From Deinococcus sp. JMULE3 (GTDB lineage Bacteria; Deinococcota; Deinococci; Deinococcales; Deinococcaceae): DNA of 64,000 nucleotides. The stretch is taken from assembly GCF_013337115.1 (NCBI RefSeq), contig NZ_SGWE01000004.1:558001-622000 (forward strand), given 5' to 3'. The position numbers and the translations under genes are program-made. Shown in pieces: positions 42,806 through 52,365 of the stretch; the stretch's first letter is position 1; each line of letters starts with the position of its first letter. The notes beneath the pieces are model-generated. The model saw nothing but the letters and a program-made list of their open reading frames with translations, had not been told where the DNA came from and did not search any database.

Positions 42806-43444
42806 TCGCGTGGGTGCTGGTGGGGGTCGGCTGGTGGATTCGCCGCTACTGGCGGCGCTGCCCGCCCGGACGTGGTGGTCGCGGCGGATGGTGGGGCGCG
42901 GCACGCGGCGCTGCTGGGCATGTGGGGCCTCGGCGTGCGGGTGGACGTGTGGGTGGGGGATTTCGACTCGTCGGCGGGCGTGTTCGTGGACGCCCCGCGT
43001 GAGGTGCATCCGGCGGCGAAGGACGAGACGGATGCGGAACTGGCGATCCGGGTGGCGCGCGAGCGGGGCGCGACGGAACTGGTGCTGCTGGGCGCGTTCG
43101 GCGGGCGCTTCGATCACACGCTGGCGCTGGCGCTGCTGTCCCTGCGCCTGACGGAGCTGGAGGGCCTGCGCGTGACCCTGACGAGCGGGGACGAGTGGGG
43201 CTGGCCGCTGACGCCTGCCTCTCCCCTGTCGCTGGAGGTGCCGCGCGGCGCGACGCTGAGTGTGCTGGCCGTGACCGACCTGCGGGGCCTGAGCCTGGGC
43301 GGGGTGCGCTGGCCGCTGGACAACGCCAATATCCCGCTGGGGAGCGGCTGGACGGTCAGCAACGAGACGCCGGGCGGGACCGTGACCGCCTCGCTGCGCG
43401 AGGGCCGCGCGCTGCTGACGGTGCTCCCCACCCTGCCCGAGTGA
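42802..43444 (+). pseudogene. thiN: Thiamine pyrophosphokinase, N-terminus frameshifted twice
   Basis: Thiamine pyrophosphokinase, which makes TPP from thiamine taken up by the neighbouring transporter. The intact frame from 42872 begins VVVAADGGARHAALLG and includes VWVGDFDSS, HPAAKDETDAELAIRVA, LLGAFGGRFDHTLA and the C-terminal substrate-binding half. The expected first 20 or so residues are encoded upstream in two other frames: VIAWVLVG from GTG 42802, then GRLVDSPLLAALP, then PDVVVAADGG. Two missing bases (near 42825-42830 and 42861-42866) would restore a 214-residue protein whose GTG overlaps the thiQ stop. Confidence 0.85.
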
Positions 43445-43445
43445 C

Positions 43446-43481
43446 GAGAGGGGGGCACTCCGGCACGGAATGCCCCCTCTC
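43446..43481 (+). terminator. Terminator-like hairpin after thiN
   Basis: GAGAGGGGGGCACTCCG against CGGAATGCCCCCTCTC with a tiny loop and one bulged G; begins 1 base after the stop. Confidence 0.65.
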
Positions 43482-43509
43482 TTCCCACTCCCTACTGCCT
43501 ACAGCCCAC
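43482..43509 (-). repeat. GTGGGNA-type heptamer array, inverted
   Basis: TTCCCAC, TCCCTAC, TGCCTAC, AGCCCAC followed by AACC; read on the minus strand it is the counterpart of the array at 39881, including the leading GGTT. Confidence 0.8.
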
Positions 43510-43524
43510 AACCTTCTCCCCTCA

Positions 43525-43659
43525 CAGCGGTTTCCAGTTCCATTGAAGGGCCAACGGCACGCCCTTCAACTCCACTTCCAACCGCTGATGTTGACGGCTT
43601 CTCGCTCTGCTCGGTTCAGAGGCATTGAGCAAATCCCTCAACACCTCTGAACACCGCTG
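43525..43659 (-). mobile_element. MITE-like element, family B copy 1 (TCA/TGA duplication)
   Basis: 135 bp with terminal inverted repeats CAGCGG/CCGCTG, flanked by TCA at 43522-43524 and 43660-43662. The second TCA is the TGA stop of the hydrolase gene on the minus strand. Internal hairpins: TTGAAGGG/CCCTTCAA (8 bp), and TTCAGAGGCATTGAG/CTCAACACCTCTGAA (13 of 15 paired). Confidence 0.9.
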
Positions 43660-45033
43660 TCAGTTCGCGGGGCAGGCGTCCACGCCGGGGCGGGTGCTGC
43701 GGGTGAAGGCGCAGCCGTAGTTGGGGTCGGCCAGCACGGCGGGGGTGGCGACGTCGTCCCCGGCGGGTTTCGCGCCGCCCGCCTCCCATTTCACGAGGTC
43801 GTTAAAGCCCTCGACGAGTTCCGGGCCGGTGAATTCGCAGTGTCCGGCGGCGCGGATGGCGCGCTGCACGAGGCGGTCGCCGTTCCCGGCGGCGTTCACG
43901 GCGGCGCGGTACAGCTGCTGGTGCTTGAAGGGCACGTAGAAGTCCCCGGTGGTGTGCAGGGTCAGGACGGGCACGCTGATCTCGCCGTTCACGCGGGGCA
44001 GGTAGCGCACCTTGCCGCTCAGGGCGGGGTTGGGGTCAGCGGCGGGCGTGACGCGCAGGATGCCCGCGTTGAAGGCCATCTCGGCGGGGGTGGGGGTCGC
44101 GCCGGTCGTCCAGCGGTAGGTGGTGCCCGCGTTGCCGTAGATGTTGCGCGGCAGGATGCCGGTGATGGTCCCGTCAGCGCCGCCGGTACCGAGGACCGCT
44201 TTCTGCCAGTACCCGAGGCGGAAGGCCAGGTCGAACACGGGTCGGGGGCCGCCGGTCAGGTTGCGGGCGATCTCGCGGAGTTTGGCGCCCTGGGTGGCGT
44301 TTTCCTGCCAGACGGGGTCGGTGGCGCTGCTGAACAGCGCGCCGATGATGTCGGGCAGCAGCGCCCGGTACGTGTCGGTGCCCTGCGGGAAGGTCTTGGG
44401 TCCCAGTCCGGCGAGCTGCGCGGCGGCCAGGGTGTAGTCGCCGAGCCACTGGAATTCGTACTCCTCGTCCATCACGCCGCAGACGGGCATGGCGGCGGCG
44501 TAGGTGGTCCTGTTCTTCGCGGCCTGCGCGGTTTCCTTCTCGACGGCGGCGCCCGCGACGTGCCCGCCCATGCTGACGCCCATGATCAGCGTCTTGGTGG
44601 GTTTCGCCCGGCCGGTCAGGGTGCTGAAGGCGTTGGCCAGGGCGTTGGTGTCCTCCACGCCGGCCTGCACGTCGTAGTAGTTGGCGCTGTAGGAACTGGC
44701 CGCCCAGGCGTACCCGAGGCTCAGCCAGTAGGCGCGCAGGGCGGGCGCCTGGACTTTCAGGTCGGGGCCGTCACCGGCGTACCCGTGGGCGTACATGATC
44801 AGCTGACCGTTCCAGGTGTCGGGCACCTCGATGGCGTACGCGGCGTCACCGTGCAGGCCGGGCCTGACGCCCTGGTAGATGCTCGCACCGGGCAGGGCGG
44901 TGAAGGTGGGCGTCACGGCCTTGAAGGTGCGGGTGTCGTGCGCGCGGGCGGTGGTGGGGGACGGCACGGACGCCGGGGTGCAGGCGGACAGGGCGAGGGC
45001 AGCAAGCAGACTGGCGGTCACGGAACGCTTCAT
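43660..45033 (-). CDS. Alpha/beta-hydrolase lipoprotein (esterase-like)
   Basis: A 457-residue lipoprotein (signal with lipobox LSAC, Cys18). The alpha/beta-hydrolase nucleophile elbow is GVSMGG (Ser154), preceded by the oxyanion strand LIMYAHGYAGDG (about 78-89). Candidate acid and base are the Asp in LHTTGDFYVPF and the His in RAAGHCEF. Several cysteines suggest disulfides. Substrate unknown; polyester or ester hydrolysis outside the cell is plausible. AAGGAG 5 nt before the ATG sets the start. Confidence 0.83.
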   Translation of the reverse strand: MKRSVTASLLAALALSACTPASVPSPTTARAHDTRTFKAVTPTFTALPGASIYQGVRPGLHGDAAYAIEVPDTWNGQLIMYAHGYAGDGPDLKVQAPALRAYWLSLGYAWAASSYSANYYDVQAGVEDTNALANAFSTLTGRAKPTKTLIMGVSMGGHVAGAAVEKETAQAAKNRTTYAAAMPVCGVMDEEYEFQWLGDYTLAAAQLAGLGPKTFPQGTDTYRALLPDIIGALFSSATDPVWQENATQGAKLREIARNLTGGPRPVFDLAFRLGYWQKAVLGTGGADGTITGILPRNIYGNAGTTYRWTTGATPTPAEMAFNAGILRVTPAADPNPALSGKVRYLPRVNGEISVPVLTLHTTGDFYVPFKHQQLYRAAVNAAGNGDRLVQRAIRAAGHCEFTGPELVEGFNDLVKWEAGGAKPAGDDVATPAVLADPNYGCAFTRSTRPGVDACPAN

Positions 45034-45132
45034 GGGACTCCTTGGGCGCGGGCGCGCCGGGCTGAGCTGTAATGGTCTGCCCTGACTATAGCCCCGGGAA
45101 CTCCTGGCGCGCCGCCCGCGTACAGAGCTGAC

Positions 45133-45804
45133 ATGAGATCAAGTGGCAGAGGATGGGGGTGCGGGTGTCTGGGCTGCGGTGGCGGCACGCTGCTGGTGCT
45201 AGCGCTGCTGGGCGGCCTGGCGTGGTTCCTGGTGATTCAGCCCGCGCGGGCGTTCCTGGCGGACTGGCAGACGCCCACCGCGCAGACCCAGAGTGGACCG
45301 GCGCAGGGTGGGCAGACTCAGGGTGGGGGGACGGTCACGCCGCCCGCCCCGACCGGGAACGTGAACGCGGCCCTGACGAAGGCAGACGTGCAGAAGTTCG
45401 TGCGGGTGCGCCGTGACGTGCGGCAGGCGATGGGTTCGTCGTTCACGGGCGTGCAGCAGGTGTGGACGGACATCCAGAACGGGCAGAACCCGAACCTGTT
45501 CCAGATGATGACGGTGCTGCGCGAGGTGGGCGGCAGTGTCGGCGCGGCCCGGCAGGCGCAGGTGGCCGCCCTGAACCGCGAGAACATGAGCGCCGAGCGC
45601 TACGCGGCGGTCCGTGCGGGCGTGAACCGGGCGCTGGGCGTGCCCAGCATCGACTTCTCGCAGGCGGCGCAGTCCCTGCAGAACGGGCAGGTGCCGGACC
45701 TGAACCGCGACGTGCAGACCGGCACCGCGCAGGAACGGGCGCTCGTGCAGCCCTTCCAGCGGGAACTGACCGACACGGTCGCGCTGGGCCTGCTGGGCCT
45801 GTAA
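45133..45804 (+). CDS. Single-pass membrane protein, unknown function
   Basis: A 223-residue protein. Unusual N-terminus with four cysteines among glycines (GWGCGCLGCGGG), then one membrane helix (TLLVLALLGGLAWFLVI), a Gln/Gly/Thr-rich linker to about residue 75, and a helical extracytoplasmic domain (KADVQKFVRVRRDVRQAMG, RALVQPFQRELTD). The cysteines could be lipidated or bind metal. No family recognised. It ends in TAA at 45802-45804, which is the left duplication flanking a family C element. Confidence 0.75.
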   Translation: MRSSGRGWGCGCLGCGGGTLLVLALLGGLAWFLVIQPARAFLADWQTPTAQTQSGPAQGGQTQGGGTVTPPAPTGNVNAALTKADVQKFVRVRRDVRQAMGSSFTGVQQVWTDIQNGQNPNLFQMMTVLREVGGSVGAARQAQVAALNRENMSAERYAAVRAGVNRALGVPSIDFSQAAQSLQNGQVPDLNRDVQTGTAQERALVQPFQRELTDTVALGLLGL

Positions 45805-45958
45805 TACGGGATGAAATTGACTTGCTTCCAACGTGATTGCCTTCCGTTGTCCCCTCTCCCCCTGTGGGATGTGGGAGAGGGAGGGAGGAGCGAAGCGACG
45901 GAAGGGTGAGGGGGCCACTGGGCGACTCCGAATGTTTTGGAATCACTTGAATCCCGTA
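45805..45958 (+). mobile_element. MITE-like element, family C (TAA duplication)
   Basis: 154 bp with terminal inverted repeats TACGGGAT/ATCCCGTA, flanked by TAA at 45802-45804 (the stop codon of the preceding gene) and TAA at 45959-45961. Internal hairpins include CCCTCTCCC/GGGAGAGGG (9 bp, extended by CCTTCCGT/ACGGAAGG) and TCCGAA/TTTGGA. The middle carries GGAGCGAAGCGACGG, similar to the family A and B core. Confidence 0.88.
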
Positions 45959-46019
45959 TAACGGCAACAGCAGGAAGCGGGCGCCCTCCGCACGGGGCGC
46001 CCGCTTCCAGTTGCGACAT

Positions 46020-47384
46020 TCAGACGGTCTGGTCGCGGCGGGGCGCGGCGTACAGCAGCGCCTGGGCCAGGGCGGCCGGGTCGTGGCGGGCCTGGCCGGG
46101 GTGCAGCAGGGGCAGGATCACGCTGCGGCCGCGCAGGTCGCGGCTGGCGCCGTTGAGGCTCAGCAGGTGGGCGCCCTCGGCGGCGTAGCGGGCGATCACG
46201 TCACGGGGCGGAACGGCGTTGTTCACCAGCACGCAGTCGGGCGTGCGGCCCAGGTGGTGGGCGATGGCCTGCACGTGCCCTTCGAGGGTCAGGTCGTCGG
46301 TCTCGCCGGGTTCGGTCATCAGGCTCGCCACGTAGATCAGCGGGGCGGGACTCTGCCGCAGGGCCTGCGCGACGGCGGGTACGAGCAGCGCGGGAATGAT
46401 GCTGGTGTACAGGCTGCCGGGGCCCAGGACGATCTGGTCGGCGTCCCGGATGGCCTGCACGACCTCGGGCAGGGCGGGCAGGTCGGGTGGGTCCAGGGTC
46501 ACGTGGTCGATACGGGACGGCGTGACGTGACCAGCGAACTGGCTCTCGCCGCGCACGGTACGGCCGTCTTTCAGGTGGGCGACCAGGGTGGGGGGCTGGG
46601 TGGCGGCGGGGTACACGCGGCCGCGGATGCGCAGCACCTCGTGGATGTCGAGCATGGCGTCGCTGAGGCTGCCTTCCTGTTCGCTCAGGGTGGCGAGCAT
46701 CAGGTTCCCGAAGGTGTGGCCTTCCAGGCCGTCTCCGCGCGTGAAGCGGTGCAGGAGCAGGCGGGTCATGACGGGACTGTCGCTCAGGGCGGCGTAGCAG
46801 TCGGTCAGGTCGCCGGGGGCGATCATGTCCAGCGACTGCCGCAGTCGCCCGCTGCTGCCGCCGTCGTCGGCGACGGTGACGATGGCGGTGGTGTTCCCGG
46901 TGTGGACGCGCAGGCCGGTCAGGAGGTTGGACATGCCGGTTCCGCCGCCCAGGGTCACGATGCGCGGCCCGCGGGACAGGTGGCGGTTCTGGTACATGAG
47001 GTCCACGGCCTGTTCGGGGGCGGTGCCGGTGCCGCTGAGGACCGAGCGGTTGAGCATGACGATGCTCAGCAGGGCACCCAGCAGGGCCAGGGTCATCAGG
47101 ACGATGCCGCCCACGTACAGCGGCATGACCTCGGGGCGGATCAGGGCGTTCACCCAGAGGATCCAGCGGGTGGCGGTGAAGTGCAGCGGGCCGGTCCAGG
47201 TGAAGTGCAGCACGCCGACCGCGCCGATCAGGGTGCAGATGACGAACAGCGCCAGCCAGCGTTTGACGCCCAGGCCGGGGGACATCCACATGCGGGCGCG
47301 CCGTCCGGCCAGCTGTCCACGTGCGAGCAGTTCGCGGCGGCGGGTTTCCGGTGGGGCGCGGTGCGGGAGTGGCGGGTCACTCAT
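46020..47384 (-). CDS. yvcK: YvcK/CofD-like gluconeogenesis factor with N-terminal membrane anchor
   Basis: A 454-residue protein. The C-terminal 310 residues are YvcK/CofD-like: [72 protein letters not shown], and NNAVPPRDV. Family members bind UDP-sugars and control envelope metabolism. Unusually, residues about 40-110 contain two membrane helices ([18 protein letters not shown] and [20 protein letters not shown]). It overlaps rapZ by 8 nt. Confidence 0.93.
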   Translation of the reverse strand: MSDPPLPHRAPPETRRRELLARGQLAGRRARMWMSPGLGVKRWLALFVICTLIGAVGVLHFTWTGPLHFTATRWILWVNALIRPEVMPLYVGGIVLMTLALLGALLSIVMLNRSVLSGTGTAPEQAVDLMYQNRHLSRGPRIVTLGGGTGMSNLLTGLRVHTGNTTAIVTVADDGGSSGRLRQSLDMIAPGDLTDCYAALSDSPVMTRLLLHRFTRGDGLEGHTFGNLMLATLSEQEGSLSDAMLDIHEVLRIRGRVYPAATQPPTLVAHLKDGRTVRGESQFAGHVTPSRIDHVTLDPPDLPALPEVVQAIRDADQIVLGPGSLYTSIIPALLVPAVAQALRQSPAPLIYVASLMTEPGETDDLTLEGHVQAIAHHLGRTPDCVLVNNAVPPRDVIARYAAEGAHLLSLNGASRDLRGRSVILPLLHPGQARHDPAALAQALLYAAPRRDQTV

Positions 47385-48216
47385 GGGGTTCTTTCATGTC
47401 GCGGTGATCCATGATGTCCACGTTCAGGTCCGCGAGGTCCTGCGAGAGACGGTGGGCGACGGCGACGCTGCGGTGCTGCCCGCCGGTGCAGCCGATCGCG
47501 ACGGTGTACCCGTGGCGGCCCGTGGTGCGGGCGCGTTCGGCGGCGACCCGCACGAAGTCGCGCAGGTCGGCGTAGAACTGCTCGCTGGCCTCGCCCTGGA
47601 AGGCGTACGCGGCGACCTCGGGGTCCAGGCCGGTGCGGGGGCGCAGTTCCGGATCGTAGTACGGGTTGGGCAGGCTGCGCACGTCCAGCACGAGGTCCGC
47701 GTCGCGGGGCGGGGCGTGCTTGAACCCGAAGGACATCAGGCGCAGGTGGAAGTCGTGTTCCAGCCGGTAGACCCGCAGGACCTGCGCGGCGAGGTCCTTG
47801 GCGCTCAGGGCGGTCGTGTCGATCACGGTGTCCGCGATGGAGCGCAGCGGGGCGAGCAGTTCGCGTTCCCGCGCGAAGTCGAACATCAGGTTCTCGCCCA
47901 GCGGGTGTTCGCGGCGGGTGAAGTTGTAGCGTTTGAGCAGCACGTCGTCGTTCGCTTCGAGGAACAGGACGCGCAGGTCCTCGCGGCGGCGTGAGAGGCG
48001 CACGTAGCTGTCCTCCAGCGCGCCCATGAAGTCGCGGGTGCGGACGTCGGTGCTGATGGCCACGCGGGTCAGGCCGCGGGCGTGCACGAGGTCATGCATC
48101 GCGCCCCACAGTTCGGGCGGGAGGTTGTCCGTGATGAAGAACCCGGCGTCCTCCAGGGTTCGCAGGGCGGTGCTTTTTCCACTGCCGGACAGACCGGATA
48201 CGACGACAAACGGCAT
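47377..48216 (-). CDS. rapZ: RNase adapter protein RapZ / YvcJ-type NTPase
   Basis: RapZ/YvcJ, 279 residues. P-loop [24 protein letters not shown], Walker-B-like stretch, then the C-terminal RapZ domain: [38 protein letters not shown] and [17 protein letters not shown]. It binds nucleotides and senses cell-wall precursor status; in this lineage it sits with yvcK, as in Firmicutes. ATG 6 nt after TACACT (leaderless). Confidence 0.95.
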   Translation of the reverse strand: MPFVVVSGLSGSGKSTALRTLEDAGFFITDNLPPELWGAMHDLVHARGLTRVAISTDVRTRDFMGALEDSYVRLSRRREDLRVLFLEANDDVLLKRYNFTRREHPLGENLMFDFARERELLAPLRSIADTVIDTTALSAKDLAAQVLRVYRLEHDFHLRLMSFGFKHAPPRDADLVLDVRSLPNPYYDPELRPRTGLDPEVAAYAFQGEASEQFYADLRDFVRVAAERARTTGRHGYTVAIGCTGGQHRSVAVAHRLSQDLADLNVDIMDHRDMKEPHE

Positions 48217-48335
48217 GGGTGCAGTGTAGCCCGCGCCTGCGGGGCAGCCCGTGACGGGACCGTCATGCAACGTGAACGCCGCCCGGCGCGTGGGGCGCGG
48301 GCGGCGGTGCGGGGTCAGTCCGGGTCAGTGCCGGG

Positions 48336-50348
<2,013 letters not shown>

Positions 50349-50369
50349 GGGCGTCCTTCCTTCCCCGCA

Positions 50370-50385
50370 GCGCGGTGGGCCGCGC
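50370..50385 (-). promoter_or_regulatory. Hairpin adjacent to the metG ribosome site
   Basis: GCGCGG/CCGCGC with a 4-nt loop, only 6 bases upstream of GGAAGGAAGG on the transcribed strand. It could limit metG translation when formed. Confidence 0.4.
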
Positions 50386-50401
50386 CGGGGGCAACCTGTT
50401 C

Positions 50402-50430
50402 AGGATACGGGCTGCGGGCGGGGGCGTGAA
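50402..50430 (-). promoter_or_regulatory. Candidate metG promoter
   Basis: TTCACG and TATCCT separated by exactly 17 nt on the minus strand, with the -10 about 54 bases before the metG ATG. If used, it would bypass the upstream mini-ORF. Confidence 0.5.
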
Positions 50431-50437
50431 ATGGCGG

Positions 50438-50471
50438 GCGGGGCGTCCCGGCCTGATCGGAAACGCCCCGC
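50438..50471 (-). promoter_or_regulatory. Possible attenuator hairpin between mini-ORF and metG
   Basis: Perfect 9-bp stem GCGGGGCGT/ACGCCCCGC with a 16-nt loop, starting 19 bases after the mini-ORF stop. No T-tract, so intrinsic termination is uncertain. Confidence 0.4.
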
Positions 50472-50489
50472 GCGGTCGCTGCTCGTTCC

Positions 50490-50531
50490 TCAGCGCCGGG
50501 GGGACATTCGCATCATCGGGCGGGCCGTCAT
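50490..50531 (-). CDS. Methionine-rich leader peptide upstream of metG
   Basis: A 13-codon ORF encoding MTARPMMRMSPRR with four Met codons, three of them within four positions. Its ATG lies 7 nt after TACACT (50539-50544), the same leaderless layout as many full genes in this window. Its stop is about 140 bases before metG, with a 9-bp GC hairpin between. A Met-rich leader before a methionyl-tRNA synthetase gene suggests charging-dependent attenuation, but this is inferred from sequence only. Confidence 0.5.
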   Translation of the reverse strand: MTARPMMRMSPRR

Positions 50532-50953
50532 GCCGCCCAGTGTACCGTCCGTCCCGCGCAGCGACCATCCGCTGTCTGGCGCAGCCGAGCCCAGGCACAC
50601 AGACAGCACGCGCGCAGACACCCCGCGCCCCCGACCGGCCGCACCTGAAGGTCGATGAGGGCCGAAAGCGCCTCCATGAGGGCGCCCTTCAGTGGCGGGT
50701 CAGCTGCGGCCCATACCCTCAGGGCACCTCGCAAGAGGCCAGGATCAGCCGAACACTGCCGGAGGGACACACCGCACGCCCCCGGCCCACCCCTCCCCCC
50801 GCAGGCAACGCCGCACCGTGCGCGGCCACCACGCGGGGTCAGAATCGGCACCTCCGCCCACCGGCAGAGGCACACCCTCTCAACGAAATCCTCGTTTTCC
50901 AGCACACGGGCCGCCCCCACGCGCAGAGGGAGCGGCCCACAACGCTGCCCTCA

Positions 50954-51088
50954 CAGCGGTTTCCAGTTCCACCCCAGGGCCAACGGCACGCCCCTGGGCT
51001 CCACTTCCAACCGCTGTCGTTCACGGCTGCTCGCTCGGCTCGTTTCAGAGGCGTTGAGGGATTTCCTCAACGCCTCTGAAAACCGCTG
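50954..51088 (-). mobile_element. MITE-like element, family B copy 2 (TCA/TGA duplication)
   Basis: 135 bp with CAGCGG/CCGCTG ends, flanked by TCA at 50951-50953 and 51089-51091, the latter being the nspC stop TGA. Hairpins: CCCAGGG/CCCTGGG where copy 1 has TGAAGGG/CCCTTCA, and a perfect 16-bp TTTCAGAGGCGTTGAG stem where copy 1 has two mismatches. Confidence 0.9.
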
Positions 51089-52318
51089 TCAGCTGAGCTT
51101 CGCGCGGAACTCCTCGTAGCCGAACGACTTCACGCGGTCGTACGAGCCGTCCAGACGCAGGATGCCAATATCCGGGTGCTTCACACCGTTGAAGAACGTC
51201 GTCTTCACCATCGTGTAGTGGATCATGTCGTCAAACACCACGCGGTCCCCGACGTTCAGCGCCCGGTCGAACACGTACTCCCCGACCACGTCCCCCGCGA
51301 GGCAGGTCGTCCCGCCGATGATGTACGGATGGCCGCCCGCGCCCTCGGTCGTCTCACGGTGATGATCCAGCTCGGGCGGGTCGCCCGCCCCCAGGATGCG
51401 GGGCCGGTAGGGCATCTCCAGCACGTCCGGCATGTGCGCCGACACGCTGATATCCAGCAGCAGGGCGTCCTTCACGTTATGCACGACGTCCAGCACGCTG
51501 CTGACCAGCCACCCGGTCTGCCAGCCGAACGCACTGCCGGGCTCCAGGATCACGTGCACGCCCCACTTCTCGCGGAAGGCGCGCACCACGCGGATCAGGC
51601 GCGGGACGTCGTACCCTTCGCGGGTCATCAGGTGTCCACCGCCGAAGTTCACCCACTTCACGCGTGAGAGCACGTCCCCGAAGTTGCGTTCCAGCACCTC
51701 CAGCGTCCGCTCCAGCGTGTCGCTGTCCTTCTCGCACAGCGTGTGGAAATGCAGGCCGTCCACGCCGTCCATCAGGTCCATCCGGAACTCGCGGCGCGTC
51801 ACACCCAGCCGGGAGAACGGCCCCGCCGGGTTGTACAGGTCCGTTTCCACCTCGGCGTACTCGGGGTTCACGCGGATACCCACGTGCACCGTCCGGCCCG
51901 CCGCCCGCGCGGCCTCCACCTGCGGCTTAAAGCGCTCCCACTGCCGGAACGAGTTGAACACCAGATGATCCGCCAGCGCCAGGATGCGTGGGAAGTCCTC
52001 GTCGCTGTACGCCGGGGCGTACACGTGCACCTCGCCGCCCATCTCCTCCTTGGCGAGGATCGTCTCGTTCAGGCTGCTGGCCGTCGCGCCGGTGATCCCG
52101 TACTCGCGCAGCATCGGGAACGCCGACCACATCGAGAAGCCCTTGAACGCCACGATGATCTGCGCGCCACTCTCCCGCTGCACGTACGAGATCAACTCCA
52201 GGTTCCGGCGCAGGCGCGACTCGTCCAGCACGAACGCCGGACTGGGAATGGCCGCCCAGTCCACCGACTCGGTCGAGGTCACGGGGCTCAGGTGAAGGTC
52301 CACGGGTAAAGCAGTCAC
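51089..52318 (-). CDS. nspC: Carboxynorspermidine decarboxylase
   Basis: NspC, 409 residues, fold-type III PLP decarboxylase forming norspermidine or spermidine from the carboxy- precursor. Signatures: SPAFVLDESRLRRNLELI, IIVAFKGFSMW (PLP Lys), GATASSLNE, HVGIRVNPEYAEVETDLYNP, HFHTLCEKDSDTLERT, VNFGGGHLMTREGYD, EPGSAFGWQTGWLVS, GGTTCLAGDVVGEY (catalytic Cys) and FDDMIHYTMVK. GTG start 7 nt after TACGCT (leaderless). No carboxynorspermidine dehydrogenase lies in the window. Confidence 0.94.
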   Translation of the reverse strand: MTALPVDLHLSPVTSTESVDWAAIPSPAFVLDESRLRRNLELISYVQRESGAQIIVAFKGFSMWSAFPMLREYGITGATASSLNETILAKEEMGGEVHVYAPAYSDEDFPRILALADHLVFNSFRQWERFKPQVEAARAAGRTVHVGIRVNPEYAEVETDLYNPAGPFSRLGVTRREFRMDLMDGVDGLHFHTLCEKDSDTLERTLEVLERNFGDVLSRVKWVNFGGGHLMTREGYDVPRLIRVVRAFREKWGVHVILEPGSAFGWQTGWLVSSVLDVVHNVKDALLLDISVSAHMPDVLEMPYRPRILGAGDPPELDHHRETTEGAGGHPYIIGGTTCLAGDVVGEYVFDRALNVGDRVVFDDMIHYTMVKTTFFNGVKHPDIGILRLDGSYDRVKSFGYEEFRAKLS

Positions 52319-52365
52319 GCCCCACAGCGTAACGGCTGACGCGCGAAGAAAGAGTCAGCGGGGAT

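Larger units (their letters stand above)
50349..50950. other. Long region upstream of metG
   Basis: About 600 bases between nspC (beyond a family B element) and metG. Near metG it holds a promoter candidate, two hairpins and a 13-codon ORF. From about 50545 to 50950 I see no coding frame with protein-like composition, no tRNA and no clear T-box; its role is unknown. Confidence 0.6.

Noticed and set aside
41009..43117. 702-codon minus-strand frame over thiP-thiQ
   Set aside because: Pro/Ala/Ser/Thr-rich shadow created by the G-biased coding strand of the thiamine genes.
50700..50840. Possible T-box upstream of metG
   Set aside because: A GGTGGCCGCG stretch on the minus strand resembles part of the T-box antiterminator sequence, but the full motif and a specifier-loop stem are absent.
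50655..51119. 154-codon plus-strand frame upstream of metG
   Set aside because: Runs through the family B element, has Arg/Pro/Ser-rich shadow composition and no start signal.
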